Shown: piece after piece, positions 1 to 15,099 of the stretch
Position numbering within the stretch: the stretch's first letter is position 1
Layout: each line of letters opens with the position of its first letter
Assembly (NCBI RefSeq): GCF_964199755.1
Contig: NC_133896.1
Span: forward strand, 89,450,215 to 89,514,214
Source: Larus michahellis
Taxonomy: Eukaryota > Chordata > Aves > Charadriiformes > Laridae
DNA length: 64,000 nt
Direction: 5' to 3'
Notes under the pieces: generated by a model
Databases searched by the model: none
Seen by the model: only the letters and a program-made list of their open reading frames with translations
What the model was told of the DNA's origin: nothing
Made by a program: the position numbers and the translations under genes

Positions 1-3000
1 TCAGACAGCTGAATCACCTCCATTTGCTGTGCATCCCATTTGCTTTTTCTGTATTATTCACTACCACAGAGACACAGTGATTTAACATTAATTTAATTTA
101 CATATATTAAATGTGCTCAGAGTATTTGCACAGCTTGACTAGAACTATGGGACGAGCTTTCCAAATTCAGATAACTTCATGGCAAAACCCACAGGATACA
201 GTTATTTTGCTAAAATGGCTCTGGAACACAGTCACCTCTTAACTCCCCAAATTTAACTATTCATGAAGAGTTAATTACTTCTGTTCTGGGTATTGGCAAC
301 AGCTTGACAAGCCTTATGCGTTGGCATCTTTATCCTTTCTCAGACCCTTGCTCTACATCTGTGTCCGCTTCAAAGCCTTTCAGAAAGCCTCTGTGTTGAT
401 TAATACAGTTTTCCTTTTGGAAATCATAAAATTTGATGAGTATAAAAAAAAGATTGTTATTGTTTTGAGAGCAGAGGGAATCCGGACCTTCACAGTTACC
501 TTTTTGCTCCTTGCATCAGTCTAAGCCTTGGTCTGCAGTGCTAACTATTCCGGATCAAAGGTTAAAGCATCCGCACTTGGCCATTATTTAGAAGGATCTT
601 TATTAGACGTGGAAACCTGTTCACAGCTGGATGCATTCCACAACCACTACCAAAAAAAGCAGTCACTGTACTAGCTGATGGAAATATTGGGAATATAGAT
701 TGCTGCTTTTAAATCTGGGAGATAAATTAAGGAGAGCTTAAGCCTTAATCCACAGATCTCAATCTGAATTTTCAAAAGGTTTGTGGACCAGGGGTTTGAC
801 ATACTCATGACAGAGAAGGGGCACCCACTTCGCTGCAGTCACAGCTGCGCTGGCACCCCAGGTTTGGGGCCCAGCCCCTTTCCATCAGGAGTTAATTTCA
901 GTTGCAAGGAGAAACTTGTACCTGAGGTTGGCTGATGGGCTCACCAGGAGCACAGCAGACGAACTGCAATGAACTGAGCAGGTTGCTTGACTCAGCTGCA
1001 GGAAATCAGAACTTGGAAACTGAAAAAATAGGTTAACGAAACTCATCCGCATTTTGCACTTTTAATCAGCTTATGTTTGAAGCATGCCATTTTCTTTCTT
1101 CAAGCGTAGAAGCAGTGACTTGAAGTGCAATGTGAAACAAAACACGACAATGGCTCCACAGTCAACAGCTCATATGGCAGTACAGTACAGTAACACTAAT
1201 AGTATTCCTCTGTTACCATGAAAATCCTCCAATCCAAAAACAGTTCTCCTGCACATACAACCCAATGTAGGTAATTCATAAAGGTTTTGTGAAGGGAAAT
1301 ACAGAGGCAGATGTCTGTGGAAAGAATAGTAGAGAGTGCAGCAAGCTCAGCTGTGGGAGGAGAGAGAAAAGAGGAAAACAAGAGGAGGAAAACAAGAAAA
1401 GGAGGAAGACAAAGAAGCTGGGAAGAACCATTTGGGGCAAGCATCTACTCCAAAAGCCACAAAACAACCACCAGTGCCTGGCAATAAATTTACATCTTTA
1501 GTAAAGGATTAAAAACACCCATTTATAAGAAAATGGACATGAAGAAGATTAGTGGATCTCAAAAACATTACCAATGTCCTAAGGCTCTGAAATAGTAGGA
1601 ATGTGTAAGATTTAACTCCCAGAACAACCTAGGCTAACCATGCTCCATTTTAATACAGAAAGACACAAGGAATTTGTGTAGTCCTTGCTGGTCTCACCTA
1701 AGGAAACTATCTTTTGGTCTCCAAATGTGGTGATGTATTTCACTCTGAATCACTGAGCAAGACATACAAGCACCACTATCTCCTGGGTTTAGTTATAGCC
1801 CAAGAAGAAATAAATTCCTTTTTAGTCTCAGCAAGCAGCCAGTTGAAGCCCTAAAGCATGGGAATAGTACAATATCAATGCAAACAGCAAACCAGTCTCC
1901 TTCTAAAACCCCTTAGAAATACCTATACATGAATCACAAGCTGTATTTTCTATTTAAATGAAATTCTCCGTTGTGTTATAAAATCCCTTCCATAAATTTA
2001 TGAAGCTCTAGCTTATATTTCAGGTCCTTGTTCTCAGACATTTGCAGGGGGAGGTCCCCAGAACATCATCTCTCATATGGCTGGAAACTCCTTCTACTCT
2101 GCAAGTTGGTTGTCCATGAATTCAAGCAGTTCATTTTGTGCCAGTCGCACTCCTTCAATTGTTTCAAGCTACTCCTTTAATTCAAAGCTCCTCCACATGC
2201 AGCATATAGCAACTTAAAATTACGGAAGGGTGGTGGTCAGCCTCTTTCACTTCTTACCATAGATGTGGACAGCAAAGAAAGACGGAACATGCAGCAGAAC
2301 CCCAAGTAGGCTACAGCCGTTCCTTCAACCAAAACCATCTCAGTCAGGCGGATCAAAACAAAGTGGTATGGGTACAACAAGACGCAAACACGGTATCAAC
2401 TCGTGCATGACTTGTTGACTGACCACTGCAAATAGCAGAAATTTAACTAATAACCCACTAATAGTGAAAATTATTTTATAATAGTCAAAATTATTGTTAT
2501 AATGCTGCCAATGTTAAAAAAAACTGATGAAATTCATATAACATTCTGGAGAAACACTTGACTTGCAGGAAGTGCTGAACCCATTTGCTGTGTCCGACCT
2601 GAGCTTTGTGCGCACTAGACAAATTTAAACAGAGGCAGAACAAGTCAGAGCCTCTGAAGGCAGCATCACCATCCCAAGACTGAAAGGGATTTCTCTGTCA
2701 GACCACTTGTGTCCCCTTTCCTAGAGAGATTGCTCAGTCTGCTGGAGATCAGGCTGCAGTCTTAAGTAAATGATTAAACCATCTCATTGTTTAGGAACTC
2801 TGAATTAACATGTACTCAATAAAGTCATTCAACTGCCTAACCTGAAAATTTACATTAACTCTATAAGTTTGCAGCTCATCTGTGACGACTTAAACAGCAG
2901 CTCTTCAACACTTCTGATGCTCACGGTCTATTTGAATGTCTCAGTAGTACACGTTACAACCTTTTGCAGTACGTAAGTATTAGAGCAGCTTAAAATTTTA

Positions 3001-4110
3001 TAAGCATCCCCTTTTGGCTAGCTTAGGAAGCAAGGATTTTTTAGGTTGTGACCTTCCCTCCCGCAGCAAATGTGATGCACGCAGGGATACATAGCGAGTT
3101 ATTGCTAGTTGTGCTCTGCTCCTACCCCTGCAGAGAAGCTTTGCAAGCAGAGACGAGGAGAAGAGTTCAGCTCTTCTAGCTCATTTTAGCATGGGGGTAT
3201 GTGCACAAAAGATGAAGAATGGCATATATTAAAAGAAAATTATGAGCATTAGTAAGAAAGCAACAAGAGTCAGCAGGTGAAACACCAGCAGGATTTGCAA
3301 TTAGCCGTCAGCTACCGTGGAGGTAAGCATAGAGGGAACGCGCTGCCCCTAAGCTGTCACCGTCACCTCATCAGGGCTCGCTTCTCCCAGACATCTTTTC
3401 TTCCTGTCCTCTCCATTGAGAGAGTCCTTGGGGACAAAGTGATGAGGAGCAGCAAACCACGACGCTCGGCAGCCAGGCAAGCCTAGCACCGGAGTGCTGA
3501 CAGCTCGGAGCTGTTGTCTCTGTGCAAGCTTGCAAGGCTTCTGCATTCCGGCGCGGAGATGAACCCAGATTTTCTGTGATCTCCACGGGTACTGTCCTTC
3601 AGCCCAGACAGACCAAAAACTGGAGGAGCTTCACGTTCGCTGAGGCTTTGCCATGCAGCCCTTGTCTTCCTTTGTCTGAACTTGAGCTGGATAAGCAGAA
3701 GAAAGCACAAAAGAGAAATCTTCTGTTTATTAAACTGTGTATAAAATTACTGTGTCACACGGGTGCCCTCTGTGTTAGCAGCACTGGATATCAAAAGCAA
3801 ACAGTGGAAGAATGAAATCCATGTTGCTCTATAATGGCAGTCTGTACTAAATAATACTCCATTGTAAAGGTGATACTTGAAAAGTGATTTGAAAATCTGG
3901 TGCTAAGGCAGTTGGCAAGATTTTATTTAAGTACCAATTAAAAATTAGGAAGTGAAATTCTGATTTAAGAAATTGTTATAACATTTTTTCATCCTTAATT
4001 TACACTTAGCCCATACCTGGGATCAAGAGCACTCTTTTAAATTGAAATTAGTATCTAAAAGCAACGCTCTCAGGGAGTTTTCTATAAGCATTTTTTTAGG
4101 TCTTTGTTAT
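1..4110. other. Intergenic DNA, nothing recognised
   Basis: This is AT-rich unique sequence. Short frames on both strands overlap and match no domain. A purine-rich patch at 1355-1430 produces Lys/Glu or Ser/Leu frames. No transposon hallmark was seen. Confidence 0.6.
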
Positions 4111-4116
4111 CGCACC

Positions 4117-4131
4117 TTTTTTTTTTTTTTT
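4117..4131. repeat. Poly-T tract
   Basis: This is fifteen consecutive T on the plus strand, with no attached SINE or LINE body. Confidence 0.9.
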
Positions 4132-4337
4132 AAGCAAAATAGATCTAATTTCCTATTCACAGAGCCCAATCTCTGCTTGATTTGCAGTCCAGATTTTGCA
4201 GTATTGTGCTAATTCATGAGAAGCAGACAGATAAACTAGCTAGAAACAAAAGGGAAACAGTCTGTTTTATTCACTGTGTAAGAATTAAAGACAAGGAATT
4301 AATGAACAGAAGAATAGGTAAGGCAGGGCAAAGAGAA

Positions 4338-4363
4338 AGGGCGGGGGGGGGCGGGGGGGAGGA
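4338..4363 (+). repeat. G-rich tract with G-quadruplex potential
   Basis: Runs of 3, 9 and 7 G are separated by single C bases and followed by AGG. The long run can supply two G3 tracts, which satisfies the usual four-tract quadruplex pattern. Confidence 0.85.
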
Positions 4364-4369
4364 GAGAGA

Positions 4370-7300
4370 TTTCTGCCACCATCACTTTTAAATGGCTGTT
4401 AACAGCCCCTCCCGTCCAACCAAAACAACTTGTTTACTGCAAAGAGACCCCCGACTCCCACAGATGATTAACTGTGTAAAGATGGGACATTAACCATTGT
4501 CGAGTCATTGTCTTTACCTCTGACTGCCTGGATCCAAATAATCTCCACGCCCATCGCCCTTCCCAGGCTGTGGGGCTGCAGCTCATCATTGTAGACCCCC
4601 AGACCAGAGCTTTGGGCTTTCTGGGAGCCCTCTTCTTCGCCCCCTCTCCCCCTCGCATTCGGGCAGGCAGATTCACACCAGAGCCCTGTGAACTGCCACT
4701 CAATGCCTTTTAGAAAGGGACTTTAAAAATAATTTGATCACCACCACCACTGTTACTCCTGCAAGTAGGAGAGCACTGCAGGTCTTTCTTTTTTTAAACA
4801 AACTATAGATTCAGTTTCCCACAAAACGATCTTAGTCTTCTGCCTCCCTTGAGTGCGTGTACAGAACAAAAAGCCCTCCCTGATTTCTCTCTTTACAACT
4901 TTCTTCTACCGACAACATGACAATCTGCTACCTCTTTGGTCAGGAAAACACCTGATTTTAAAAACCAGCCCTTTTCTGTCCATCCTTTGCAGCTGGGGAG
5001 GCTTCCAGACCCCATCCATCTACCTGGAAGTCAGCCCAAGAAAACCAACAGCGCCCTAGCAAAAAACACTCGTCTTCTGCAGGGAGTTCTTCCTGGCCAA
5101 AACACACCATGCAAGGGAGTGCAGCACTGGGACTGCCTCGGCTGCCTTTTCTAGCTGGTGACACATCAAGCAGAAGCAGTGCTTTGGGGACAGAACAGGA
5201 GGAATCTATGCTTCCCTCTTGCCTTCCTTCAGGTTTACAAGAAGCGGTGCCACTGCCTTCCCCGCCACTAGATTGGGAACACCCACCCCACCTTGGGCTG
5301 GGCAGGTGAAAACACTTCTTACACCCCAATTGGCATCAAATCCCAGCTGCAGAAAGATGTTTTAAAGCAACAAAAAGGCTGAAATACCAAAGAACAGTCA
5401 TCAGATGATAGTATGAATAATCCTGAAAGGCAGAGGGGTTCAGACATCAAAATGGAATTCAGCTTGGCACAGACAGATCCCAAATCTGTCACAGGAGTAA
5501 CTCAAGAATGCAGAAGTGAGGAAAACTAGTTTTGGCATTTATTTTTCTTAAGTTGGACATGTTTTCAATTTAAAATGGGAAGGGCATGTTATTGTAATGA
5601 GAATGGGTTATATATGTTGTTTTCTATATAAACAAGCAGAAGTTACATCACCATTAACACAATAACACTATTAATAATTTCCGTAAAAGCATGGAAATGA
5701 ATCAAAACTTAGATAAAGCAACCTGGTCAGACCATCTTTTTGCAGAATTTACCCCATGGATCTTTAACCTTAAGTCAAATAATCTGTTTTTATGAATTAC
5801 AAACACTTCATTGCCTCTTTGAAGTAAACATTTTTCAAATTAAATCTTGTGTAGTTGGCAGCAGGACAGGACAGTCCATCTATTTTTCTAATTAAAGTTA
5901 GCATTTCTCTTGGTGTTTCAGTCTCTCAGTGACAGAACTGGAGCACAGGTGCCTGTGGGGAGCCCCAGTAACAGCTGAAATTCAACCCAAATTATTAATC
6001 TTTAGGAAGTGGCTCATGACAACCCTAGCACTTTCTTGCCCCTTCTCCTTTGCAGATGCCCAGCCTTCAGCAAAACACAACTGCCTGCTGTGCCCAAGAA
6101 GGTTGAATGGAAAATAAACCACCCTCAGATCGCCACCCTAAGATATTACCTGACTGCTATTCAGCTGTACGTTTCTGAGATGTTACTCTTGCATGCCTAC
6201 CCCAGAAGAGCAAGCAAGCAGAGATCTCCTCTTTTACACAATATGCTGGTTTAGAAGCTGAAAAAAATCCTGCTTGGCAGAGCTTGGGCTAGAAACTTGG
6301 TCTTTAAAAAGGCAGCCTTAGTATTTGCTTGCACAATCTGCCCGACTGCATGTGCCAAATCTCTGGCATTTATTGAAAAAAACCCAGAGATTATTGTTAC
6401 TGTTAAACTATTGTTACTATCAAATAGCAGCAGACACCATCACGGGTACCTGGTGCTACTCACATCCACCTTGTTGTCTCATTTTCTCCCAGAGGAAGTC
6501 AAAATGTTGTGCCAGGGCTTGGAAAGCACAGACCTAGAGGAGCAGGGTTCCAAGAACTTAATGGAAAACGTTTGCAACTGAGATAAAATAAGTGTACCTT
6601 TTAATATTAGATGTTCAGAGGGAGATTGCTTAAGCCAGAGAAGCAGAGCAGAAGGAAAGGAAGGGGTAGGATCATATCTTTGAAGAAGATATGCCTTTGA
6701 TTTTAGTGCAGAAGTTATGGAAGGAAACTGGCACCTTGTTGGTAAGGCACAAATAGTCTAAATAATACAAAGGTTCCTCTTGCCTTATTGAAAAGGGATC
6801 CATTCTCTCCTGAAAAAGATACTGGGAGAAAGGAATCTGAAAGGCTGCGCTGCTGTGGCAGAAAGCAAAAAGCTAGATTACAGGCTACCACTGAAAGCAC
6901 AAAGAAGAAGCCTACAGGCTGGTGTAATGAAGCTTCTGCAGAGGGAAAAGTTGAATTTTACTTTAACCACTGTTGCACCATCTTCTCTCAAGGCAAAAAA
7001 AAAAAAAGCAAACATTTGCCTCCCCTGCTTGATAGTGATCCATTCAGCCCACACACCCTCTCTGCAGGGCAGCAGGCTGCGAAAACTCATTTTCAGTTTA
7101 ACATGTCATATTTCAGCTAGTCGCATCATACAAGTGTTCAAACACACCCAGGCGGAGAACTTGAGAGTGGTTTTTTTCTGCCTGCTCTGTTGCGGCATTT
7201 AGGGATTCACATGCAGGGCAGGGAAGACATCAGAAACATATTCTGCATTCTCGTCTCTGGAGATGGGTCCTGGAACATCCCTGTGGGAAAAAAAAAAAAA

Positions 7301-10300
7301 GTCACGTGAACAGCGATAAGGAGAAGACTATCACACTCGAACAGCAAAGTTCCAGGCAGGCGCTGTCAAGAAAGGGCTTCAGGCTGCAAATCTTCATGAG
7401 GCTCAGCCCACCAGCGCCCCAGGAATTTCACTCCGGGAGGGCAATAGGATTTAAAGGGTATCCCTGTGCTCAGCACAGTTTCACCAGTGAGTGCAGTGCA
7501 ATGGATTTGGTGAATTTTGAGACAACTCGCATGCACTCCCAGGTGCCCACCCAGGACTTTGAATGGCCTATGGAAGCTAAGTGCCCAAGAGCTACACCGA
7601 GGTACCAGTACTCTGAGCATCACTAAGTCCCCGTTTTTTCCCCATAAAGGGGTGGCATTCCATTACTGAAGCACCCTATATCCTTTTAGGTATAATGGGA
7701 TGCGCCACCTAGCCTCCAGTTGCCATTCTTCCAGAAAGAGACATCTCTTTCAAATCCTATCAGCTTTGTCGTATTTGCCATCAGGGTCCAAATGTCTCAG
7801 ATTAATAAAGACATCACGAGTGGCATCAGGACCCTAGATCTAGACAATCAAATCACACCTTAAGTGTCCTACCCAAATAATCACTTGGGTAGTTTGTGGC
7901 AGAACCAATACTTCGACCACAACATTTTTCCTCCACTTTTACCTACTTGCCTTGCTACCATTCAGGGTTCAGTGGATGCATGGATGCACTTCAAGATGTT
8001 TTTCCTGGAACAGGTAGCAAGAGACACTTTCAGGCTCAGGAAGAATAAAAGGCAGTAAGACATTGCTCTCCTCCAGATAAGTTTACATAAATATTCAGTG
8101 AATAAATTATGAAATCTAGAGGGTACTCTCTCACAAATAAGGAGTAATTGCCATGAATGCAAATAGATGAAACAGCACAAGTGTTTTTAACGGGAGATGG
8201 TTGGGAAAACTCATGATAAGCCTTTCAGGCCAAAGCTTTCAAAGTTGACGATGCATATTAGAGCTCATTTATTGTTATTTAACATGCTTTGCTTGTCTTC
8301 TGGTCTTACAGTGATCACAACCAGATGGAATTTCCCCAGGAACATTTATGACACCAATATATGCAGTAATGGCTGAATGTCTTATTCTTGCCAGGTTACG
8401 AGCACCACCTTCCACAGACCAAAAGAAATTTGAGGTTTCATTACCTTGATGAATTGACCTCAATAAGTTTCTTTCAAAGTCTTTCAGGTCTCAGATAAAA
8501 CAGCAAAGCGATTCTGGTTGCTCAGAATCAGTCACATCAGATCACAGAAAATAGGTAGCACAAAGAGAGCACCAACACTCCAAGTCTCACCTGGGAAAAC
8601 AGCAGTTTAGTGTTTTCCACAGCATGAGAAAGAGAAATACGAGATCTTTTCATGGAGGTTTACAGTCTCAGAAGTTAGAAAGGGTGCTCTCTAGCCTGTC
8701 CTGGGATCCATTCCCTAAAAGGCTCTTGCAGGGTTTGTCTACTTTCAAACACCACTGCAATGACAGAACTTAAATACAAGAGATTATGTACGATCCGAAG
8801 ATCTTTACTGACCACTCCTCCCCCCTGCACCACACCCTCCCCCCAAAAAATTCAAAAAAACTCTTAGGGAGTTTCACCTTATTAATTTACTTAACTTTCC
8901 AAAACTATTAGAGGACTAAATTTTGTTTATCTCATAGTTGTTCAGAAGGGTTAAAGTTGGAGATTAATTTTAGCAAAGTAATATCTGATGGTTAAGTGAC
9001 AGTAGATGTGCAGAGAACCAGGAAAGAGTGATGTAGGAGCACTGTGTTGTCATAGAAGGGACAAAATTACTTCAATAATTTCTCTTGGTTTATAATTCTT
9101 ATAATTATATTATCTCATAAGGAAAATAACCTCAAGGATGTCTGAGTCAACAACAGTTACGTTCAACCACAGCTTTCTCAGATCAGTTTCACCACGTAAC
9201 ATATTTTCCAGACATATTTTGTCCTATTCTTCCCCATCATTAGACAGAAAAAGTCACCAACATACAAGTTCAATGCAGCTCCAGTGACAGCAGTTAGATT
9301 GGGAACTTTATTCACAAACAACTAGGACGTTGTTTAGTACAAAATTAATCTGCTGGATGTTTGAGCACTGACACTCAGGAAATTATTACGCAGCTAAGCA
9401 CCACTTCATAAGCTCTTCTGTTCCCCATAATTCCATTCAACATCATCAGCCCCAGCGTGGGAGGCTGAGGCCAAGTCGATGAACAGCACTAAAACATGTG
9501 TCCCTGCAGGGCCCTTGGCAGAGGGACTGTGGGGAGCGAAGCATGGCGATATGTTTCCCAGAACAGGCCAGAAACCAGGGACACTACCTTTACAGCTTCT
9601 AAATGAGAACAACCCGCAGGTATTGTCTGGTGGGCAAGAGACACCAAACAGTTGATGGGGGTCCAAAAATTATCTTCCTCAGCTTTGAGGCTGAGGAAGG
9701 TTTCAGCCTTTGGGGACAGTCATGTCTTGTGAATGGCAACAAAAGGTTTTTGTCTTCCTTTCAAAAATTAGAGCTTCCCTGTGGTAGGATCCAGTTTTTA
9801 TCACAGTGTTCCACATTGCCACCTTGGCTCCTATAGAAGTGGCCAGCTCTTCAGATGCCCAACCTGGACCAAGCACTTCATGCCTGTCTGGCCAGCGTGG
9901 CCCTCTCAGTGCTTCTCTGTGCTGAGCAGTGGCATTTTTTTAGCATCTATCTGGTGAAACTGGAGAAAACCTTTTCTTTCTAGATTACAGAGCAATCCTG
10001 TGACGTGAAGTAGCACTAGGGCTGTCGCCCAACCCCAAACCAAACAAATGGAAGAGTATCTCCTGAGGCCCATGGACTACAGATAAGCTGAATCCAGTTT
10101 GTCATTCCCTCAACCCTTCCCAAACACTGTGGGTTTGCAATAGCCTTTTATCCTTTCTCTAGGTTTCTCAATAGAAAATTGCTTTTCTTCCTTCATAGGG
10201 CTCTTCTCGGCAAACTCACACTTTGTGTTAGTGCTCCTTACCGTAGGGCTCAGCTACTCAATTCCCTTTCCTTTCTCCTGTCTGGGCTCTCCAGGTGGTG

Positions 10301-13300
10301 GCAGTTCCTGCAGCTTATTATGGTCACTAGACAAATGGGTAAACTTTTCATGCAGAAATTTTTCTTTTCTAGTGAAAGCAAGTACTCTTTTACCTGAGCG
10401 TGCTGGATGTACTACTTTTTTTTTTTTTAAAGATGCATGCCTTAGTGTAGCCTTTGTAGAAGAGAGGGAAAGAGATCAATAAATAAAATACATAAACCAT
10501 AAAGTCATCTTTTCCAGAGTCAAAAGGATGAAGGGGAAATGGTACTGAGGAGGCCACGAGGTTATTTCATCCGTCTACCAGCATTCCTAAAACATGCACC
10601 AAAATTAGGGAATATTGTATCGCAGGATGCAGAGGTCAGGCACATTGCTCAAAGCCTCAGCTCCTGGAATCATAGGAGTACATTGGAATTTTAATATCTT
10701 AGAAGAAATAAAAAAGAAGAAAAAAAAAATACTTTCCAGCCCTGGTTGCTGGGAAAACAACACACATTAAAATATGCTCTGAGAAGACATGAAACATAAC
10801 TGTAGAGTTCAGGAGGAAAGAAAACAGGCATTCTGCTTCCCAAATAAGGCTTTTTATCCAGTTAGGGCAGATCACCATCATACAACTTATTTTTCTTGTG
10901 AGAATAGCAGTGTAATGCAATTAGCATTAATTTGGAGAGGAGTAACGAAATGGCTTACCATGAACATGAATAAAGGATGAATCACTCATACAGGCAGAGT
11001 CTCTGGCTATAAGTAGTCCAGTCGCAAGTGAGAGATGCAGGGTAGTGTGGCTAACACTGAAAAGCAAATTCAAGTTGGCTTTGAAGTTTGCTGACTTACT
11101 GTCAGTGTCAATCCGAAGTGGCAAACGCATTTGGCAGCGGACAATCGAGTCAACTGAATGCGACAGAAGATCACTTGGATGAAATTACTTTGTACACAGG
11201 GGCTGAAATTAGAAAGCAGGGGATACAACGCGCAGGCAGAGGTGCTATCGAGCACTAGGATTCAGTCAGGCACAGGCAGAAAATAGCAGCTGCCGCAGTG
11301 AAGAGGCATTGGCTACGATCAGGAAGACAAATGGTGCCATCATTTGCCTAAGAAAGAGTGCCACTGTTAGGGAAAATATGACCCCCAGAGTTTTCTGTCT
11401 TAATGTTGTTGTTTATACATTACCATTTTTCCAGAATTCCTTTGAATCTGATGGACAAGTCTTAAGAGCAGGGACCAGACATTTCCAACATCGGTCAGAG
11501 GAAGAGAAGTGTACTTTGAAGTTGTGTTACTAAAGACCTTTTCCCCTGATAACTTGTGCAAAGCTTACTGCAAAGGCACCAGCTGGAAATTTGGCCCGTG
11601 ATATTGGACGATGAACAGTTTTCTCTTCTGAATGTCTTCACATACGTGTAAGTGACCTTGAAAATCTGTTTATGCTGGCCCAAATTTTTTTTCCTTATGC
11701 ATTCCATATTTGAACAAATTATTCCCCTCAATTCCTAAACTATCTCACACAGTGTTTTTTCCAACAGTACAAGCCATCAAATGCTTTGACCTTGACAAAT
11801 CATAGAAGCAAGGCAGGGGGGGAACAGAATCACTTGGATGGCATACCTGCAGCAAATCCCAAGATGCTACAAAAATGGAGATGGTTACAAATAAGTATGC
11901 GGTCTCCTTCCCCCAAGCAGGACATAAACCAAAGTTATGAGGAAAATGTGACTGTAATCTTGATTGGTTCAGAGTCTGGGACTCACTGCATTGGGTCCAG
12001 CTCAAAGTCAAAATTAACATCTTTAGCTTAAAAACAAGGCGACGTTAAAGGCCTAATATCTGAGGAAACCTCAGATCTATTAAAAAGTAAAGTTAAATTT
12101 AATTACCACTTTGAAAAAAAAAAAAACAACAGACAGCCAATTATATTCTAGCTCTGACGTCATAAAAAATATTAGTCCTTACAAATGTAATTCTAATTAT
12201 ATTAGACTTTTCTTTTCACTCTGCTGTGAAACTTTCAGGATTTAAGATTTACCAAGTGTAGAAAATTAAGTCTTTTTTTTCTTACAAAAATACAAGGAGT
12301 GCCAGCCCTCAGAAAAACACACAGGATTAATCTCTAACTCCAGCAGCCCATGAGAAACCAGATGCTGAAATCAGGTGGATGCAAGTATAAATGAGGCAAA
12401 GCAGCTTATATTCAACAGACCCATGTGAAGGCTTTCAGAAACAGTCAACATTTCTAAATCCTGGTCTTAGAGCAGTGATCACTAAACAAAAACCCAAAAT
12501 TCCCTCTTGTGCAAGTACTGGTGATAGGGGTATTGTTTTTCAGATGAGACAGAAAAATTAAGATCCTGTACTCTTGTGGTAGTTAAGATCCCTTGGCAAT
12601 CTTTCTAAAACAGGACTGTCTAGCTTTCTGCTTTGCCTCTAATTTGACTATATCGTCCCTGTGCTGCCTATTGGGAATCACTTCATCCAATTTCAGTTAT
12701 GAAAGGGACCTTTGTTTCCTGTCCTTAATTTCATGTGGCATTGCAGCAAATCGGCATGTATCACAGCTGTTCGATGCAAGGTGTTCAAGTGCAACGCATA
12801 ACATGCTTTAGGACCTTCGGGTCCTGTCGAAGAAACGTACTGAAATAAGTCATTATATATGCAAGTTAAACAGCAGATCCAGGCTCATTTCGGCAACAAC
12901 AAAAAAAGATCTATTTGTTGCATTGCTTTGATATTGAAGAACACATTTTTCAAAGGGAATGTAAATTTACGCCTGCTAATTATAAGCACAATTATTTGGC
13001 ACAAACAAGATAGTTCAACAGCCAGCTAAATGGCCTGTACACAGAGCTGCTCATAGATGCACGGTTCACGTAGGGAAAAATGTATTCACAGAACCGATAC
13101 CTTTTTGAAAATGCCAAGGTTCTGGCCTAAAGCTCTAGAGACAAAGCCTCAGCCAGTGTATCGTGTCAGCTCCAAAAGTGAGCCTGTGAGGGCTTTCTGT
13201 TTTCACAACTTAGTATCCACATCAATTACTTCCAACTTACAACCCCAAGTCGCAAGATAAAGACAAGGTTTTACAATGCAATACTTTCAGTTCAAAACAT

Positions 13301-13720
13301 CCTAATAATACATGGGTAAGGAGGTCCCTCTTCCCAGCCACGCCCTTTTTCTTAAAATTCAGTATGAAAACCTTCAAAAGCTTGAAGAACTGTAATATCC
13401 TTGCTCTGGTGTTACTCTGTAGAGCATAATTTTCCCTATTCTTGTTCCTCATTCTCCTCATGAATTGTTAGGGATAGTTTCTTCTATCAGAACTGATAGT
13501 ATTTCACCATCGTCCCTAAAGATCTGGCAACTTATAACAGCAGAAAACTCAGCCATTCATTAAGGCGGAATTAGAAAAAGAATTATTGAAAATCCCTTTA
13601 AATCCGAATCCTAGTGAATCATATTGGTATAACAAAATACTAGAAGGTGGTAATTCTCCTTCCTTGCCATCTTATAAATTTACCTGTCCTCCTGTAAAAT
13701 ATTTCTACAATAGAATTACT
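4370..13720. other. Intergenic DNA, nothing recognised
   Basis: This is mostly unique AT-rich sequence with short A or T runs (near 6994, 7271, 10420, 10722 and 12114). The longest frames, such as minus 4958-5329 and plus 6855-7202, have overlapping competitors and no domain. A C-rich patch lies at 8817-8847. Confidence 0.6.
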
Positions 13721-13722
13721 GT

Positions 13723-13777
13723 GGTATAATGGGATATAACTATAATGGGGTTATAATGGGGTATAACTATAATGATG
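13723..13777 (+). repeat. 27-bp tandem duplication of TATAATGGG motifs
   Basis: TATAATGGGATATAACTATAATG is followed 27 bp later by TATAATGGGGTATAACTATAATG. The shorter unit TATAATGG(G) occurs four times. This is local slippage-type repetition. Confidence 0.85.
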
Positions 13778-15099
13778 GAAACCAGATGGAATTCAGTCAG
13801 CCCCAACACTGATATTATTTAGGTGTGTGAAAATACGGCTTATCTGAACGGCATGGTCAGATCCTGCTACCCCAGCTTTCCCTAGAAGGAGCTTGATGCT
13901 ATGAGATGTTCAATGTCTTAAGTGCCAGTAACAAGTCAGAAATCAAGAAAGCTCCATGCCTCCCTCATCTGTCTAGGACCTATAACCTTAATTATTCAGC
14001 AGTTGAAGTGGAACCAGTCAGCCATAAACACTCCAGCCTAGGCCGCAGCAGGGGCTGCCGTCGTAAGCTGCCTCCGGCATCTGAGGCAGCTCCAGTTTTC
14101 TGACACATGAGAATTGCCAGCAGTAATGGAGAAGGGTATAGAGTAAGGGTTGAAGCATTTAAGGAAGTATGGGAACTGTGAAGGGTTAGTTACACAAAAA
14201 CAACATGTATAGAGATTTTCAATTTTTTTAATAGTTGTGCAAAGGGAGCTGCCAATTAAGAAGCATATCTGCTGAAAGATTTACGGGGGGAAATACGACT
14301 GTTAAGCAATTAATAGGAGAAAAAGTAATGAAACGGATGAAATGTAAAAGTTATTTAACTAAAACAAAGTTTGTAGAGAGTTCTGTGCACCATTTAGAAT
14401 TAGCTGCACAGGTTACTTCAGACCAAATATGTAGCTTAACAGGAGTGAGCTTGTGCATATATTCAGTCTCTGAAGAACAATTTCATCCAATTTTATGGCA
14501 GAAGCCTTTTTGTATTTCTTTCTTTTTGAAGAATAAGCCAGATAATAAGAGTACTGAAAACCATTTCAAAGTTGAATAACATGAAACTCTAAGTGCCCCC
14601 ACTAATGATCCGCTGCCCCTCCGTGAGAGGCATCATTTGTCAGCAATCTCGTGCTGATCCACATTTCAGATACTGCTGCCTGCCCCAAGCTCACTAAAAG
14701 GTCATTCGTGGACTCTAAGGATGTAATTTAAAACTTAACTGAAGTCTGAAAGTAACCTTTCATCTTTAATGATGTGTTATAATCTCCCAGCAAAATACTA
14801 ATAATTTGTAAGCTTTGTTGAGGTAATTGTGTTTACCCAAACCTGAAAGTCTGAAGCATTGAAGTGCTGGGGTTTAGATATTGGTGACCAAGTCCCTGTG
14901 CAACCACATTCTTTTTCATTTAACATATCGATTTTTTTTTCCTCTCCACACAACTTCCCTGCTCATTTAGAGCCAAGGAAAGAAGGAAAATAAAAGCTAC
15001 TTTTGCCAGCCTTCCTCCCTCTTTCTTCTTTCAGAAAAGGTCTCCTGTGAAGGATCACATCAACTCAGTGCGGCAGAAAACACCAGCTGCAGGCAAATT

